From UBA7957 sp965224675 (GTDB taxonomy: Bacteria > Pseudomonadota > Gammaproteobacteria > Granulosicoccales > Granulosicoccaceae): DNA of 64,000 nucleotides. Below, one piece after another: positions 34,503-44,712 of this stretch. Numbering within the stretch: the stretch's first letter is position 1; each line of letters opens with the position of its first letter. The stretch covers positions 2,480,001 through 2,544,000 of the forward strand of contig CBDDAA010000004.1 in the NCBI GenBank assembly GCA_965224675.1, written 5' to 3'. A program made the position numbers and the translations under genes. Under the pieces are notes generated by a model. That model was not told the DNA's origin and searched no databases. It saw nothing but the letters and a program-made list of their open reading frames with translations.

Positions 34503-35627
34503 TCAGTTAAATTGCAAATAGACACGTTCATCGCCAGCGATCCATTGCTTTCGGGAAAATAAATCCACCACACGTTGACGCGACTCCAACCCAAACTGTT
34601 TGTATTTTTCATCTTCAAGAATTCTTAACATTTGTTTGCTAAGATCTTCGATATTTGCCGATTCGAACAGATATCCGGTATTATTTTCATCAACAACTTC
34701 AGGACAACCGCCAATGCGAGGGGCAATAACCGGCCTTCCAGCCGCCATGGCTTCACGGGCTGCCAGAGGAAACGACTCACGTGTTGACGATAAAACGAAT
34801 ACATCAATAATTGACAAATACTCAGGAATATTCCGTTGCGCACCCGTAAAGATTACTTCGCCCTTAAAACCCAGTTGCTCATGTTTTTCGAGAAGTGATT
34901 TTTTCAATGGTCCATCCCCGACAATCAATAATCGTGCATCCGGCTCTTTTCCCAGTACTTTGCGAAATGCTTCCAACAAATAATTATGGCCTTTTTCTTC
35001 TGACAATCGAGCGACAATTCCAAAAATCTTATTTTTTGATTTATCAAGTCCATAGGTATTGAGTAAATTTTCATTTACTTTTACAGGTGCAAATTTATTG
35101 GTATCTATACCACTATGAACCACTTCGCATTTGCTCTGCGCCAATCCGCTGGCCAGTAAACGATTACGCTCGTAATGTGATTCAAATATAATATAGTCAG
35201 CACAGCGATTGAGAATGTAACCGGCATATTTAAAATGCACCGGGTTATGAATATTATGAATAGTAGTCACAATGGGGCAACGTTTAGCGGTCTTTTGCAC
35301 TTTATAAAAAAAGGGTAAAACACGTAAGGCAAAAAAACTAACCAGCGTTGATCGAACAGATTGTGGTGCCAAAACTTCCACGTTATTTTCTACAATTACT
35401 TTTCGAAGATTAAGCGCGGATTTAATGAATTTAATCGGTGAAGAAAAATGAAAATCGATATCGATAAAAGTAGCGCCCTTTCCTTTTAGTTCCTCAAGCA
35501 GTTCACCTTCTGTTGTGGCTACCAGAATGTCATGCCCCTTAATTGACAGATCTTCGCTTAATGCAAGTATGTCGGATTGCACACCGCCGTAGCCAAAAGG
35601 TTCAGTCATTAAATATAATATTTTCAT
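34503..35627 (-). CDS. Family 4 glycosyltransferase
   Basis: 374 residues, GT-B fold. N-terminal acceptor domain starts with GYGGVQSDIL; the donor domain has GIVARLSEEKGH and the ExE-like STRESFPLAAREAMAAG with the conserved Glu pair that contacts the nucleotide sugar. Soluble or membrane-associated on the cytoplasmic side; adds one sugar to the lipid-linked repeat unit. It is the last gene of the leftward exopolysaccharide run, separated from the deacetylase by 86 bases. Sugar specificity is not visible. Confidence 0.88.
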   Translation of the reverse strand: MKILYLMTEPFGYGGVQSDILALSEDLSIKGHDILVATTEGELLEELKGKGATFIDIDFHFSSPIKFIKSALNLRKVIVENNVEVLAPQSVRSTLVSFFALRVLPFFYKVQKTAKRCPIVTTIHNIHNPVHFKYAGYILNRCADYIIFESHYERNRLLASGLAQSKCEVVHSGIDTNKFAPVKVNENLLNTYGLDKSKNKIFGIVARLSEEKGHNYLLEAFRKVLGKEPDARLLIVGDGPLKKSLLEKHEQLGFKGEVIFTGAQRNIPEYLSIIDVFVLSSTRESFPLAAREAMAAGRPVIAPRIGGCPEVVDENNTGYLFESANIEDLSKQMLRILEDEKYKQFGLESRQRVVDLFSRKQWIAGDERVYLQFN

Positions 35628-35713
35628 TTAAAATAAGTTCCAAGAATGTATTATTGCGCCCTTAAACACCAAAAAATCAATTCAACTTAAAGCATGCCAT
35701 ACGATAACTTACT

Positions 35714-36538
35714 TTAGCGTCGTTGCAGGAAAAAATTCCACTCTCTGTAAACGTTCAACAGGTAGTGAAAAATATCAAAAGCGCCATCCAGTTTTTGTTG
35801 TAATAACTTTAAACTATCGCGATCTGTCACTTCGGTTCGCCTCAACGCATATAGATTACTCTTATTTGTATTCATCCCCGGCTTGACCGTGACCGCCGAG
35901 ATATAACCACATTGTTGAACATAGGTTTCTTCCCTTTCGGTGAAATTGCCTGAGGGATAACAAAAATGCCGCACCCCCATTGCAAGAGACGCTTCAATTT
36001 CTGATTTGCTGCCACTGACCTCAACCAAAGCATCATTATCGCTCTGTTCAGAGAGCATCGGATGCGTGATCGTGTGAGAGCCAATAGTAATCAGCGGATG
36101 ATTGGAAAGTTTCTTCACTTCCTGCCAATTCAAATGCAGGCGTTTTGATTCGTTTTGGTAACGTGGATGACTCTTCCTCTGAGCGGCAAAATCACTGGTT
36201 ATAAATATTGTTGCGGGAATTTGATACTTCTCAAGAATAGGCAGTGCATACTCCAGATTATCAAGATAACCATCATCAAAGGTAACGGCAATCAAGTTTG
36301 TATCCGGCTTGCCTTTGCTGATACGCTCTACAACATCGCTTAATGAGAAGACTTTTCGGTTGCTACTCAGCCAAGCCATTTGATTCTCAAAATTCTCTAC
36401 ACCGACAGTTAGCTGATCATAGTTGTCCAAATCGGCAATTCGATGATACATGAGTATGCGGGCACCTTTATTGAACTTATACCACATTCTAGTCAACGGT
36501 AAGATCAACTGTGGCAGTAAGTCACGCAAACTGATCAT
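35714..36538 (-). CDS. Polysaccharide deacetylase (NodB family)
   Basis: 274 residues. NodB catalytic domain: catalytic base and metal ligand in TFDDGYLDN, zinc ligands in SHTITH (H-x-x-x-H), then CYPSGNF. A removed N-acetyl group on a sugar is the family reaction. A weak hydrophobic N-terminus (DLLPQLILPLTRMWYKF) may be membrane-anchoring but is not a clear signal peptide. Its ATG overlaps the stop of the glycosyltransferase gene upstream by one base (TAATG). One of three deacetylases in the locus. Confidence 0.87.
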   Translation of the reverse strand: MISLRDLLPQLILPLTRMWYKFNKGARILMYHRIADLDNYDQLTVGVENFENQMAWLSSNRKVFSLSDVVERISKGKPDTNLIAVTFDDGYLDNLEYALPILEKYQIPATIFITSDFAAQRKSHPRYQNESKRLHLNWQEVKKLSNHPLITIGSHTITHPMLSEQSDNDALVEVSGSKSEIEASLAMGVRHFCYPSGNFTEREETYVQQCGYISAVTVKPGMNTNKSNLYALRRTEVTDRDSLKLLQQKLDGAFDIFHYLLNVYREWNFFLQRR

Positions 36539-37635
36539 TATTTCGACACTTTTTCATACAGAGCTTCATATGCCCTGGCGACGGATGCAGCACTATAGTG
36601 TCTGTGAATTTTTGCAATTCCAGCAACGGCCATTGACTCTCTTAGTGCTGGCTCTTCAAGCATTTCAAGCAACCTGGTTTTAAGCGCCTGCGAGTCGCCT
36701 TGATCATATAGGTAACCATCAACACCGTGATTGATCACATCAGGGATACCACCCACTCGACTTGCCAACACAGGAGATCCGCAAGCCATCGATTCCAACA
36801 GACTAATCGGTAGTCCTTCCCAGCGCGAAGGCATTATCAGAAAATCCACGGCTTTCATTATGCCTATCACATCACGACGAAAACCCGTGAAAAAAACATT
36901 TTTCTCCAGCCCTCTTTCATTTACGGCTACTGTAAGGGTATCTTTTAGATCACCCTCACCCACAAACAGGCAGCTATATTTAAGGCCTTGTTGCGATAAT
37001 TCATCCAATACAGGGATTAAATCGCTATGACCCTTCGCCTCGTGTAATCGACCAACCAACGCAAAAATTGGCACATTTTTTTCTATTCCCAACTCTTCTC
37101 TGATTTCTGCTTGCTGAGTTGAATCAATCCTTTTCAAATCAACACCATTTGCAATTGAAACCAGTTTTTTATCCGGTATACCTTGCATTGACAGAGTATT
37201 CTTTACTTCATCAGTGCAGGCGATCACCGCATCTGATATTCTCGATAGTATTTGATCGACATACAAATGAAGCTTGGTTTTCCAGGCATTGGTGCTGTGT
37301 ACCGTTGAGAATATACCCGGTACACGTGCTAACCAGGCGAAAGTCCGCCCCCAGGCATCAGCAGTAAACAAATGTGTATGGACAACAGCAGGTTTGTGCT
37401 GCCGCAACCATTGATAGAGTGCTTTGGCATGTTTCAAATCATATCCATTCCTGCGTCCTAAAATAGTAACCGGGACACCGCACTGCTCGATCTCGTCAAC
37501 CAAAGGCCCTCCCTCCACCAAGCACAAAACCCGGTATTGAAAATCACTACTGCGGTTTTTTAACACTTCAGCGATGAGCCTTTCAGCACCGTCGGGTGGT
37601 AATCTATCAATCATATGCACAACAAGATCTTTCAT
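36538..37635 (-). CDS. Family 4 glycosyltransferase
   Basis: 365 residues, GT-B. Start DRLPPDGAERLIAEVL is the usual G-A-E-R-L opening of GT4 enzymes; donor domain ALVGRLHEAKGH and SRWEGLPISLLESMACG with the conserved glutamates. Acts at the cytoplasmic face in repeat-unit assembly. It starts directly after the polymerase stop (TAAATG, no spacer) and overlaps the deacetylase start, so it is coupled on both sides. Confidence 0.88.
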   Translation of the reverse strand: MKDLVVHMIDRLPPDGAERLIAEVLKNRSSDFQYRVLCLVEGGPLVDEIEQCGVPVTILGRRNGYDLKHAKALYQWLRQHKPAVVHTHLFTADAWGRTFAWLARVPGIFSTVHSTNAWKTKLHLYVDQILSRISDAVIACTDEVKNTLSMQGIPDKKLVSIANGVDLKRIDSTQQAEIREELGIEKNVPIFALVGRLHEAKGHSDLIPVLDELSQQGLKYSCLFVGEGDLKDTLTVAVNERGLEKNVFFTGFRRDVIGIMKAVDFLIMPSRWEGLPISLLESMACGSPVLASRVGGIPDVINHGVDGYLYDQGDSQALKTRLLEMLEEPALRESMAVAGIAKIHRHYSAASVARAYEALYEKVSK

Positions 37636-39243
37636 TTATCCCTGTTCTCGCGAGATAACTGCTTTGGGGAAATTGCGCTGCTTTTTCCGCTTTAGTTTCT
37701 CCTGTTTTTCACTTTCCAGAAGTTCTTTGAAAAATACTTGCAATACAACGTAGTAAACAAGAAAGTAGCAGGTAAAATCAATATTGATAAACCGCGAGCC
37801 AAATACATTGATGATTGCCATACTGGCGGCCATCCCGGCGCCGCCAATACCAGCAGCACGAATAAATTTATCGTCACTTTTACGTGCCAGTTTTCTTCCC
37901 ATCTCAAACATATTCAGAAAAATCAACAAGAACAGAACCAGGGCTGGAATACCCATTTGTGAACTAATATAAAAATACATATTATGCGGATCACTTTCAC
38001 GCACAAAAGAATCGGTATACTGCTCTTTTAAAAGTGGAAAAGCCTTAAAGCCTTTACCAAAAAATGGATTCTCCGCAGTCATCTCTATAGCCGCCTCCCA
38101 CATAACCAACCGGGTCTGAGAGCTTTTATCCAATTGTTGTGTAGAGCTGGAAACGTTTTTTTCTGTGTTACCAAGGCGATCAACAACCGCCTGGGGAATC
38201 ACACTTGGAAACATCAATACGAGAACAAGTCCAATTGATAGCCAATAGAAGACAAAAGCCTTGCCACGCAAATAACCTGTAAGCAGACCGCTTAGTGCCA
38301 TGGCTAAATAAGCACCACGTGAAAATGAAGTAATTAATAACTTAACGGACAACAATAGATAAGGTGCAACCAGCCAGGCTTTTATATTTTTAATATAAAC
38401 GATAAATAATGCAATAACCGGAAGTATGGTATAAGCGATAAAACCACCAAAGTTATTGGGTTGTTGATGTGGCCCACCCACGCGCATTTTATCTATATCA
38501 GAATTACCCATTTTCTCCAACATCTCGGGTATGCTGTAGAAGACCACTGCCAGTGAACCTACAACAATGTAGATAATCACCCGCTTTGCCAGTTCGCGAT
38601 CACGAATGACACTGTGGGCCACAAAATATAGAATAAACTGATCCAGCCAGGCTTTGTAGACATACCAAATGTCATTCTTAAAATATTCAAAACCTCCTGG
38701 CATAAAGGTCAGTGTCACTGCGGAATAGGCGCTCAGAAGCGTGAAGAAAAATACGATTTTCGAACCGGACATAATCTCAATAAGTGAGCTGCGGGTTCTT
38801 TGCGCCTGAAAAAAAGCAGCCATCAATACCAGTACAAGAAATACGTTGGTACCATTTAGGCCAGGTGCAATCGGAATGATATATGTCTTGGAAAAAGGAA
38901 AATACAGAAGTGCAACCGCTAATACCAATTCGACGCTATAGTAAGATCGCATAACGATATAAAAACCAAGCAATGATGCGATTCCGTATAACAAGGGCTT
39001 AGGTATTGGTGTACTGAATATTGATGATAAAAGAATAATCATTACCGGTAGACTGAAAAACAATAACACGCCCCGTAAATCCTCGTATTTCGGGAAAGTT
39101 CGAGCAGTTTGTGTCTGTACTGATCGTCTGTTCTTTCTACTGTGTGCTTTATTTCTATCTTTTTGTTGGTGGCGACGCTGACGACGCGTATCTGAGATCA
39201 GCGTATCATCAAGTTTAACCAGCGATTGATTTGTAGAGACCAT
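37636..39243 (-). CDS. O-antigen ligase/polymerase-like membrane protein (Wzy type)
   Basis: 535 residues. After a basic cytoplasmic N-terminus (RRQRRHQQKDRNKAHSRKNRR) the protein has about ten to twelve membrane helices and a large periplasmic loop with the Wzy_C signature (NPFFGKGFKAFPLL ... SDPHNMYFYISSQMG). It is expected to polymerise repeat units in the periplasm. The basic tail before helix 1 is unusually long (about 50 residues). It overlaps the upstream deacetylase gene by 29 bases and is followed at once by a glycosyltransferase gene. Confidence 0.85.
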   Translation of the reverse strand: MVSTNQSLVKLDDTLISDTRRQRRHQQKDRNKAHSRKNRRSVQTQTARTFPKYEDLRGVLLFFSLPVMIILLSSIFSTPIPKPLLYGIASLLGFYIVMRSYYSVELVLAVALLYFPFSKTYIIPIAPGLNGTNVFLVLVLMAAFFQAQRTRSSLIEIMSGSKIVFFFTLLSAYSAVTLTFMPGGFEYFKNDIWYVYKAWLDQFILYFVAHSVIRDRELAKRVIIYIVVGSLAVVFYSIPEMLEKMGNSDIDKMRVGGPHQQPNNFGGFIAYTILPVIALFIVYIKNIKAWLVAPYLLLSVKLLITSFSRGAYLAMALSGLLTGYLRGKAFVFYWLSIGLVLVLMFPSVIPQAVVDRLGNTEKNVSSSTQQLDKSSQTRLVMWEAAIEMTAENPFFGKGFKAFPLLKEQYTDSFVRESDPHNMYFYISSQMGIPALVLFLLIFLNMFEMGRKLARKSDDKFIRAAGIGGAGMAASMAIINVFGSRFINIDFTCYFLVYYVVLQVFFKELLESEKQEKLKRKKQRNFPKAVISREQG

Positions 39244-39973
39244 GGTAAAGCCTGTTTCCCAATGTTTTTCTTAGACCGATCTTAATCGTCTGTTTAATTG
39301 CAATCTTTGAGTAATACCCTGCATCTGCTGATATTATCTTACTGAATTCCAAATCAGTAGTGGTTTTTCTGATGGCAACACGTTGAATGGGTTGTCGCCA
39401 CTCTATGAATGATCCATGATTAATTCCGGTTCTGGATCCAAATAATTGTTCGAATCCCGCCGCTTTTGCTAACCCCATACTATCTTCAGAATATCGACCA
39501 CCTGGAAATGATATTGAATTCACCGAAGTACCAATTGCCTGTTCCAACGTAGATTTCGATTGAGAAAATTCAAGCTTTAACTCATCAATTGACAAATCAT
39601 CGTCCAGGAAGCGATGAGAAACACCGTGTGCGCCTATAATCATCCCTGCGTTGTGTAATTCCCTGATCTGCTCTGATCTGCAGAAATGATCTCTCAGGCG
39701 CATAAAATCGCTGGTAACAAAGAAATAGGCCGTCATTTTGAAGTCACATAAGTCCGGTAAAGCCATTCGATGATTGCTGATATGCCCATCATCAAATGTT
39801 AGAATAACTTTGGTATCTGCCTTTTCTGGGACATTCTTTCGCTGAATAAGTGCCAAATGCCTACGAAATTTCTCCCGTGACACGGCATAAGGCTGGTCTT
39901 CTTTTGAGATATAAACTCCAAGGTCTGTATCTGACTCATATAACCCATGATACATCAATACAATCGTCTTCAT
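39215..39973 (-). CDS. Polysaccharide deacetylase (NodB family)
   Basis: 252 residues. NodB motifs: LTFDDGHISNH, GAHGVSH (H-x-x-x-H form) and SFPGGRYSED. No signal peptide; the family includes cytoplasmic-facing members. ATG 39973 is chosen because GGAAG lies six bases upstream and the codon overlaps the stop of the preceding glycosyltransferase as ATGA. A further in-frame ATG at 39985 lacks a ribosome site. Distinct in sequence from the deacetylase at 35714. Confidence 0.86.
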   Translation of the reverse strand: MKTIVLMYHGLYESDTDLGVYISKEDQPYAVSREKFRRHLALIQRKNVPEKADTKVILTFDDGHISNHRMALPDLCDFKMTAYFFVTSDFMRLRDHFCRSEQIRELHNAGMIIGAHGVSHRFLDDDLSIDELKLEFSQSKSTLEQAIGTSVNSISFPGGRYSEDSMGLAKAAGFEQLFGSRTGINHGSFIEWRQPIQRVAIRKTTTDLEFSKIISADAGYYSKIAIKQTIKIGLRKTLGNRLYHGLYKSIAG

Positions 39974-41091
39974 ACTGACTTCCATCTCACCGAACTGTTT
40001 TTCAACAGAAAGTTGTAAAGCCCGACCACCGCTGCGTAGTTCATTTGTAGAAAAATTTTTATGAAATTACATGCTTTAAAGTTTGATACTTTGCCGGATA
40101 TCAGTGCCCCTATACCCAAAAGGTAAAAAACAATTTGTAAAATAAAAAATACTCTTAGAATACTATCAGATGACAGAGCACTACTTATCAATGCACCGAG
40201 CATAGCGTAAGGAACAAACAGGCGAAATACTTTATGTGATAAGAATTGAAGAAATATTCTGTTCCTGAATGGGCTAAATAACCACTTGTTTCTAACAAAT
40301 GATTGGTAGTTGCCCGCCAGTGTACGTGCTTTACGTTTAAATTCGTCTTTGCCCGAACTAGAAGGTGTGTCATAGGCGATGGCTTTTGGTTCGAACAGCG
40401 TGCGCTTACCCACTTTTAATGAGTTTATGGGTGTTTCAAAATCGTCTAACAAGGTGTCAGGCGCCAATTCGTGAAAATATTCTTTCCTTGTCGCATATAA
40501 AGCACCTGTGGCGCCTGCAGTTGAAAAAATCTGACTCTCATTGGCGCGAATCCATTTCTCATACTTCCAGTATAGGCCAATATTTTCAGCCTCATCGGAA
40601 TGAGCATTAATCATAATAAGCTCACCACTGACGGCACCCGTATCAGAGCACTGAAAGTATTTAACCAGCTCATGGACACATGTGAGTGAAACCGTCTGAC
40701 GGGCATCCATAAAAACCACGATTTCACCCTTTGCCTTGGAAACACCTAAATTCAAAGCGCTGGGCTTACCTCTGGCGGGTTGATATGAATAAGCCGCAAC
40801 GTCATCCTGCGACTCAATAATAGCGTTCGTTTTGTCCGTTGACCCATCAGATACCACAACTAATTCCAGCACGCCCGGGTATGCCAGTTGTCTTATATTT
40901 TGCAGCTTTCGTTCTATGTATTTTTCTTCATTATGCACTGCAACAATAATACTGACATTTGGCCAATCTGTAACCTTATCCACATCGATTTGAATATCAT
41001 TTTTCCAGCGTACAATCAGCTCTATAATCAAAGGATATAAAAGATAGGTGTAGATACAGAAAATTGTACATATTAAAAAAATGCTTATCAT
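39970..41091 (-). CDS. Membrane-bound family 2 glycosyltransferase
   Basis: 373 residues. N-terminal membrane helix, GT-A domain (VSIIVAVHNEEKYIERK, VVSDGSTDKT, metal-binding VFMDAR, then LLDDFETP as acceptor-site acidic motif), and two or three C-terminal helices (AMLGALISSAL, FFILQIVFYLLGIGAL). The layout is that of processive or single-addition GT2 enzymes such as those in hyaluronan/PNAG-type systems; single addition is more likely with a Wzx/Wzy pair nearby. Start overlaps the flippase stop (TGATG). Confidence 0.87.
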   Translation of the reverse strand: MISIFLICTIFCIYTYLLYPLIIELIVRWKNDIQIDVDKVTDWPNVSIIVAVHNEEKYIERKLQNIRQLAYPGVLELVVVSDGSTDKTNAIIESQDDVAAYSYQPARGKPSALNLGVSKAKGEIVVFMDARQTVSLTCVHELVKYFQCSDTGAVSGELIMINAHSDEAENIGLYWKYEKWIRANESQIFSTAGATGALYATRKEYFHELAPDTLLDDFETPINSLKVGKRTLFEPKAIAYDTPSSSGKDEFKRKARTLAGNYQSFVRNKWLFSPFRNRIFLQFLSHKVFRLFVPYAMLGALISSALSSDSILRVFFILQIVFYLLGIGALISGKVSNFKACNFIKIFLQMNYAAVVGLYNFLLKNSSVRWKSV

Positions 41092-42566
41092 CAGGTCTGT
41101 CCGCCCAATCTAATTTTTTTTATTCTAGGCACTATAAATGACCTAATGCGCGCATCCAATAGCAGAAGCGCAGAATAGCTTACTAGTGCAAGGCTCGCCT
41201 TAATGAACATTGATAATAATCTATTGTCAAAAACTAGCTGATTTAAAAAAATATAAATCAGTAATGCCAGTAAGGGGATCAGAATAATTTGCTTGAATTG
41301 AATAGAAAACTGCAAGCTGCGAAATGAATTAACGGTCACACCCAATAAGAAAACCAGATAAGAAACGATGGTTACTATCGCAGCCCCTGGTAATCCGAAA
41401 TAAGGTACCAGTAAAATATTAAGTCCTATATTTAAAACTGCTGCGATAAAAGCCCATTGCAGAAAAACACGTGTATTTTTACCAAGATGCAGTCCTGCTC
41501 CAAGAAATAAAACTGCGCCCTCGAGAAAAAAACTTAATGCAACGTAGGGAATAATCACAGTTCCAGGGTAATATCGATCACCGGAAAGCAGTACCAATAG
41601 ATCAGGGGCTAGCAGTGAGAACCCAAGAACCAGGGGAATACCCACATTAACATATACGTTAAAGCTATTGTCGAGAAACGTCTGAGTTGCAGATCTGCCC
41701 TCTGATTCCCATATATGGGTATACATGGGACGTACTGCCTGGATCATTCCGGATATAATAACAAGATCGAGGTAGGCGGTAAGATTATAGGATGCAGAAT
41801 ATTGGCCCAACTGTTTAACACCAAGCAAAGCTTCGATCACGTAACGATCACTTAAACGCAATACCAGTGACAGTGATTCATAAGCCATTAGTGGCAAACC
41901 GAACGTAATGAGCGCCTTTATTAACCCTGGTGAAAAATATTTTATATTGAGTGATAGTTTTGGCCAAAGTCTATGACCGATATAAGCCACTACCGTTAGT
42001 TCAGCAATGAACAGAAAAAAGATTACGCTGGCAGTACTGAGAAAATCGAACCAAAGTGCAATAACAATAAGAATCAGATGAAGATATTTATGTATTACTT
42101 GTGAAATACTAACCACACCACTTGATTGCTGGGCGCGCAAAAAATTAACAATACCACTACCAGCCAACCTTAAAAAGACGACACCACTGGCAATAAAGAA
42201 TAATTTGGGTATCTGCTTACTACCCATATAATCGGGTAATACGAAATTACCAAAAAGAACCCAGAGTACACTTACTAAGACTGACAGAAAGAGCATCGAC
42301 AAAAGCGCCGTCGAGTAAAGTTGTTTCGGGCACCACTCGGGACTACCATTTTCTATTTGTGCAAAAAAACGGATGATTGAATGTTGTATGCCTAATTTAC
42401 CAATGGCCACTGCAACTGTAATACTGGCAGTAAGTAAACCCAATAACCCATAATCCTCTATGGATAGATTACGAGTCAAAATCGGAAAAGACAAAATACC
42501 ACCGAGTGCCGCCAGCATCCCGGCTGATGCGTAGTTTCTAAAGTGTTTTAGAATGGATGTAGACAT
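41091..42566 (-). CDS. Polysaccharide flippase (Wzx/MATE-like)
   Basis: 491 residues with about 12-14 membrane helices, N-terminal FRNYASAGMLAALGGILSFPIL typical for the polysaccharide biosynthesis (RfbX/Wzx) transporter family. It is expected to move the undecaprenyl-linked repeat unit to the periplasmic face. It sits 21 bases behind the WalW-like deacetylase gene and overlaps the GT2 gene. Conserved-charge details cannot be judged without alignment. Confidence 0.87.
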   Translation of the reverse strand: MSTSILKHFRNYASAGMLAALGGILSFPILTRNLSIEDYGLLGLLTASITVAVAIGKLGIQHSIIRFFAQIENGSPEWCPKQLYSTALLSMLFLSVLVSVLWVLFGNFVLPDYMGSKQIPKLFFIASGVVFLRLAGSGIVNFLRAQQSSGVVSISQVIHKYLHLILIVIALWFDFLSTASVIFFLFIAELTVVAYIGHRLWPKLSLNIKYFSPGLIKALITFGLPLMAYESLSLVLRLSDRYVIEALLGVKQLGQYSASYNLTAYLDLVIISGMIQAVRPMYTHIWESEGRSATQTFLDNSFNVYVNVGIPLVLGFSLLAPDLLVLLSGDRYYPGTVIIPYVALSFFLEGAVLFLGAGLHLGKNTRVFLQWAFIAAVLNIGLNILLVPYFGLPGAAIVTIVSYLVFLLGVTVNSFRSLQFSIQFKQIILIPLLALLIYIFLNQLVFDNRLLSMFIKASLALVSYSALLLLDARIRSFIVPRIKKIRLGGQT

Positions 42567-42587
42567 GTTTAACTGATAATGCAGAAA

Positions 42588-43520
42588 TCAATGGAATTTG
42601 TCGTGCAAATCTGATAAGCCAACAAAATGAACGCCCTCATCAGCACACCAGGCTAGTATTTTATAAATATCATCCAGGAAACGCTTAACTTCATCTGCAC
42701 TTTGTGGGTAAGGTGAAGCTTTTTCTATCACTTCCATGGAATGGAACATCATATTAATAACAATCTGCTTATTTGACGCATATTTCTTTAAATGATAGTG
42801 AAAGATATTCTTCATCTCATCGACGCTGGAGAACCATGGACGAAACCAATAAGGCTGACGTCGAATCAACCTTTCTTTAACCGTTATCGGGACTTCCAGA
42901 ATATCTTCACTATTGAAGTTTTGCGCCGCAACATTGAGATTTGACAATAAAGGTACATAGGGTTGCTCTGGCGCGTTACGGTAATCGACGATTCCTTTTG
43001 GCTCTGACCATTTAATATGCGGTGTTACACTCGAATCAACCTTATACCCTAATCGTTTGATTGACTTTATTGTGTTTATTCCCGCACCATATCGGCCCGC
43101 CCTAAAACTGGTTGGTTGATATCCAAGTTTCTGTCTAAACAACTCTGTTAGATTCTGCAGCTTTTCGAATTCGATATGTTCCGGGTAATGGCACTGAAAA
43201 TCTGGACTATCAATACCTGCGTAATCGTAGTGTTTCTTTTCAGGCTCTATAAACGCTGCATGCAAGTGTGTACCATATTCATAATCGCCTTTAAGATTCC
43301 TCAGGCTTAGAACTGAAGCCTCATTCTCTAAGACTTCTACAGTTAACAAATAGGTTGGTGTCGCACCGACTGCCGCAAAAACGGGTTGCAGGCGCTCCGG
43401 CAAGCCATAAGTAATAGAATCAAATGCCAGTGGTTTTGAACGTATCCACTGAGGGTCGTGATCACATTCGGTATCAATGCTTATCGTTAAGTATACGTTT
43501 TCAATGCGAGAACTATTCAT
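42588..43520 (-). CDS. WalW-like polysaccharide deacetylase
   Basis: 310 residues. The catalytic Asp motif is ISIDTECDHDPQW rather than FDDG, with GTHLHAAF as metal-binding site and FRAGRYGAGINT as the arginine-containing third motif. This pattern fits the WalW/polysaccharide deacetylase branch used in lipopolysaccharide-type loci. It overlaps the upstream GT4 gene by 8 bases. Together with the two NodB proteins it implies several de-acetylation steps, perhaps on different sugars of the repeat. Confidence 0.82.
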   Translation of the reverse strand: MNSSRIENVYLTISIDTECDHDPQWIRSKPLAFDSITYGLPERLQPVFAAVGATPTYLLTVEVLENEASVLSLRNLKGDYEYGTHLHAAFIEPEKKHYDYAGIDSPDFQCHYPEHIEFEKLQNLTELFRQKLGYQPTSFRAGRYGAGINTIKSIKRLGYKVDSSVTPHIKWSEPKGIVDYRNAPEQPYVPLLSNLNVAAQNFNSEDILEVPITVKERLIRRQPYWFRPWFSSVDEMKNIFHYHLKKYASNKQIVINMMFHSMEVIEKASPYPQSADEVKRFLDDIYKILAWCADEGVHFVGLSDLHDKFH

Positions 43521-44706
43521 GTAAATACAACTTGATTAAACGCTCACTTACAGAATCTGTGCTGTAGTGATTAAGGATTTTTTCACGAGCCTTTTTTCCC
43601 ATCGTTATTCTGCGGGCCTTATCACTGGCCAACTCTTGTAGTTTCTCAGCCAAAGCAGCACTATTACCGGGTTCAAACAATAAACCACTTACGTCATCAT
43701 CTACAAGATCCACATTACCACTGATGTTAGATGCAATAACGGGAAGACCCACACTCATTGCTTCTAATAAAGCATTAGATAATCCTTCGGCATAAGATGG
43801 CTGAACATAAATATCAAGTTGTTTGAGAAATGCTGGAACATCGTCTATTCGTCCCAAAAATTTGATATTTTTTGTGAGTTCAGAAGCTTCTACAAGGTTT
43901 TTGATAGTCTCAATAAAGCGCCCATCCCCGGCAATCAGTACTTGCATATTGTTGGAAACGTGAGCTTCCAATTCATTGTATGCTGCAACCAATACATCGA
44001 GTCCTTTTACTTTTTCCACTCGACCACAAAATCCAACACGCAATATTCCGTGCGGATCAGAAGAATAGTCGGATGTTGTATATTTCGCGGCTTCCACTGC
44101 GTTAGGTATTTGAACAATCTGATGGTCGGAAAAACCATTGTCCAGTAGTACTTTGCGAGTATATTCAGAGATAGCATGAATATAATCAAGTTTGCGAATA
44201 TAGTAAACCATGATTCGGTAGACTACATTATACTTTCGCCGCTTATCTAAAACACCACCACTAAATTCAGCATGACCCGATATTTTTGAAATTACCGGCA
44301 GGCGGTGCCATGGTTTTAATATCCCAAGACTTGCCGCCAGCAACTTTGTAATATGAACGTGAACATAGGCATATTTTTTTCGGTTACGCATGATGAAATA
44401 AGAAAAACTGATCATCAGCATGATCGCACCCAGATATTTTATACGGGGATAGGCGATTCGAGTGAGTCGAAACCCATCAACTTCATCTTCAATAAGCAAC
44501 TCTTTCTCAAGAAGTGGTGATACAAACTCCACTTCGACACCTTTTTTATTCAACGCTTTTGCCAATACGATAGCTTGTCTTTCGGCTCCGCCCAAAGCAG
44601 GGAAAAAACTATCTATAACAAATAATACAGGTTTAGCAAGAATTGATTTTTTATGCGGAGCCGACTTATTGTGATCAGGTGTATTGGAATTCATCTCGCC
44701 ATCCAA
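43513..44706 (-). CDS. Family 4 glycosyltransferase
   Basis: 397 residues, GT-B. PALGGAERQAIVLAKAL, FCGRVEKVKGLDVLVAAY and SYAEGLSNALLEAMSVG are the standard GT4 blocks. ATG at 44706 or, four codons later, at 44694; no strong ribosome site separates them. Starts six bases behind the beta-barrel gene. It is the first glycosyltransferase of the run, so possibly the second sugar of the repeat unit; this is a guess from order only. Confidence 0.86.
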   Translation of the reverse strand: MDGEMNSNTPDHNKSAPHKKSILAKPVLFVIDSFFPALGGAERQAIVLAKALNKKGVEVEFVSPLLEKELLIEDEVDGFRLTRIAYPRIKYLGAIMLMISFSYFIMRNRKKYAYVHVHITKLLAASLGILKPWHRLPVISKISGHAEFSGGVLDKRRKYNVVYRIMVYYIRKLDYIHAISEYTRKVLLDNGFSDHQIVQIPNAVEAAKYTTSDYSSDPHGILRVGFCGRVEKVKGLDVLVAAYNELEAHVSNNMQVLIAGDGRFIETIKNLVEASELTKNIKFLGRIDDVPAFLKQLDIYVQPSYAEGLSNALLEAMSVGLPVIASNISGNVDLVDDDVSGLLFEPGNSAALAEKLQELASDKARRITMGKKAREKILNHYSTDSVSERLIKLYLHE

Positions 44707-44712
44707 TTACAT

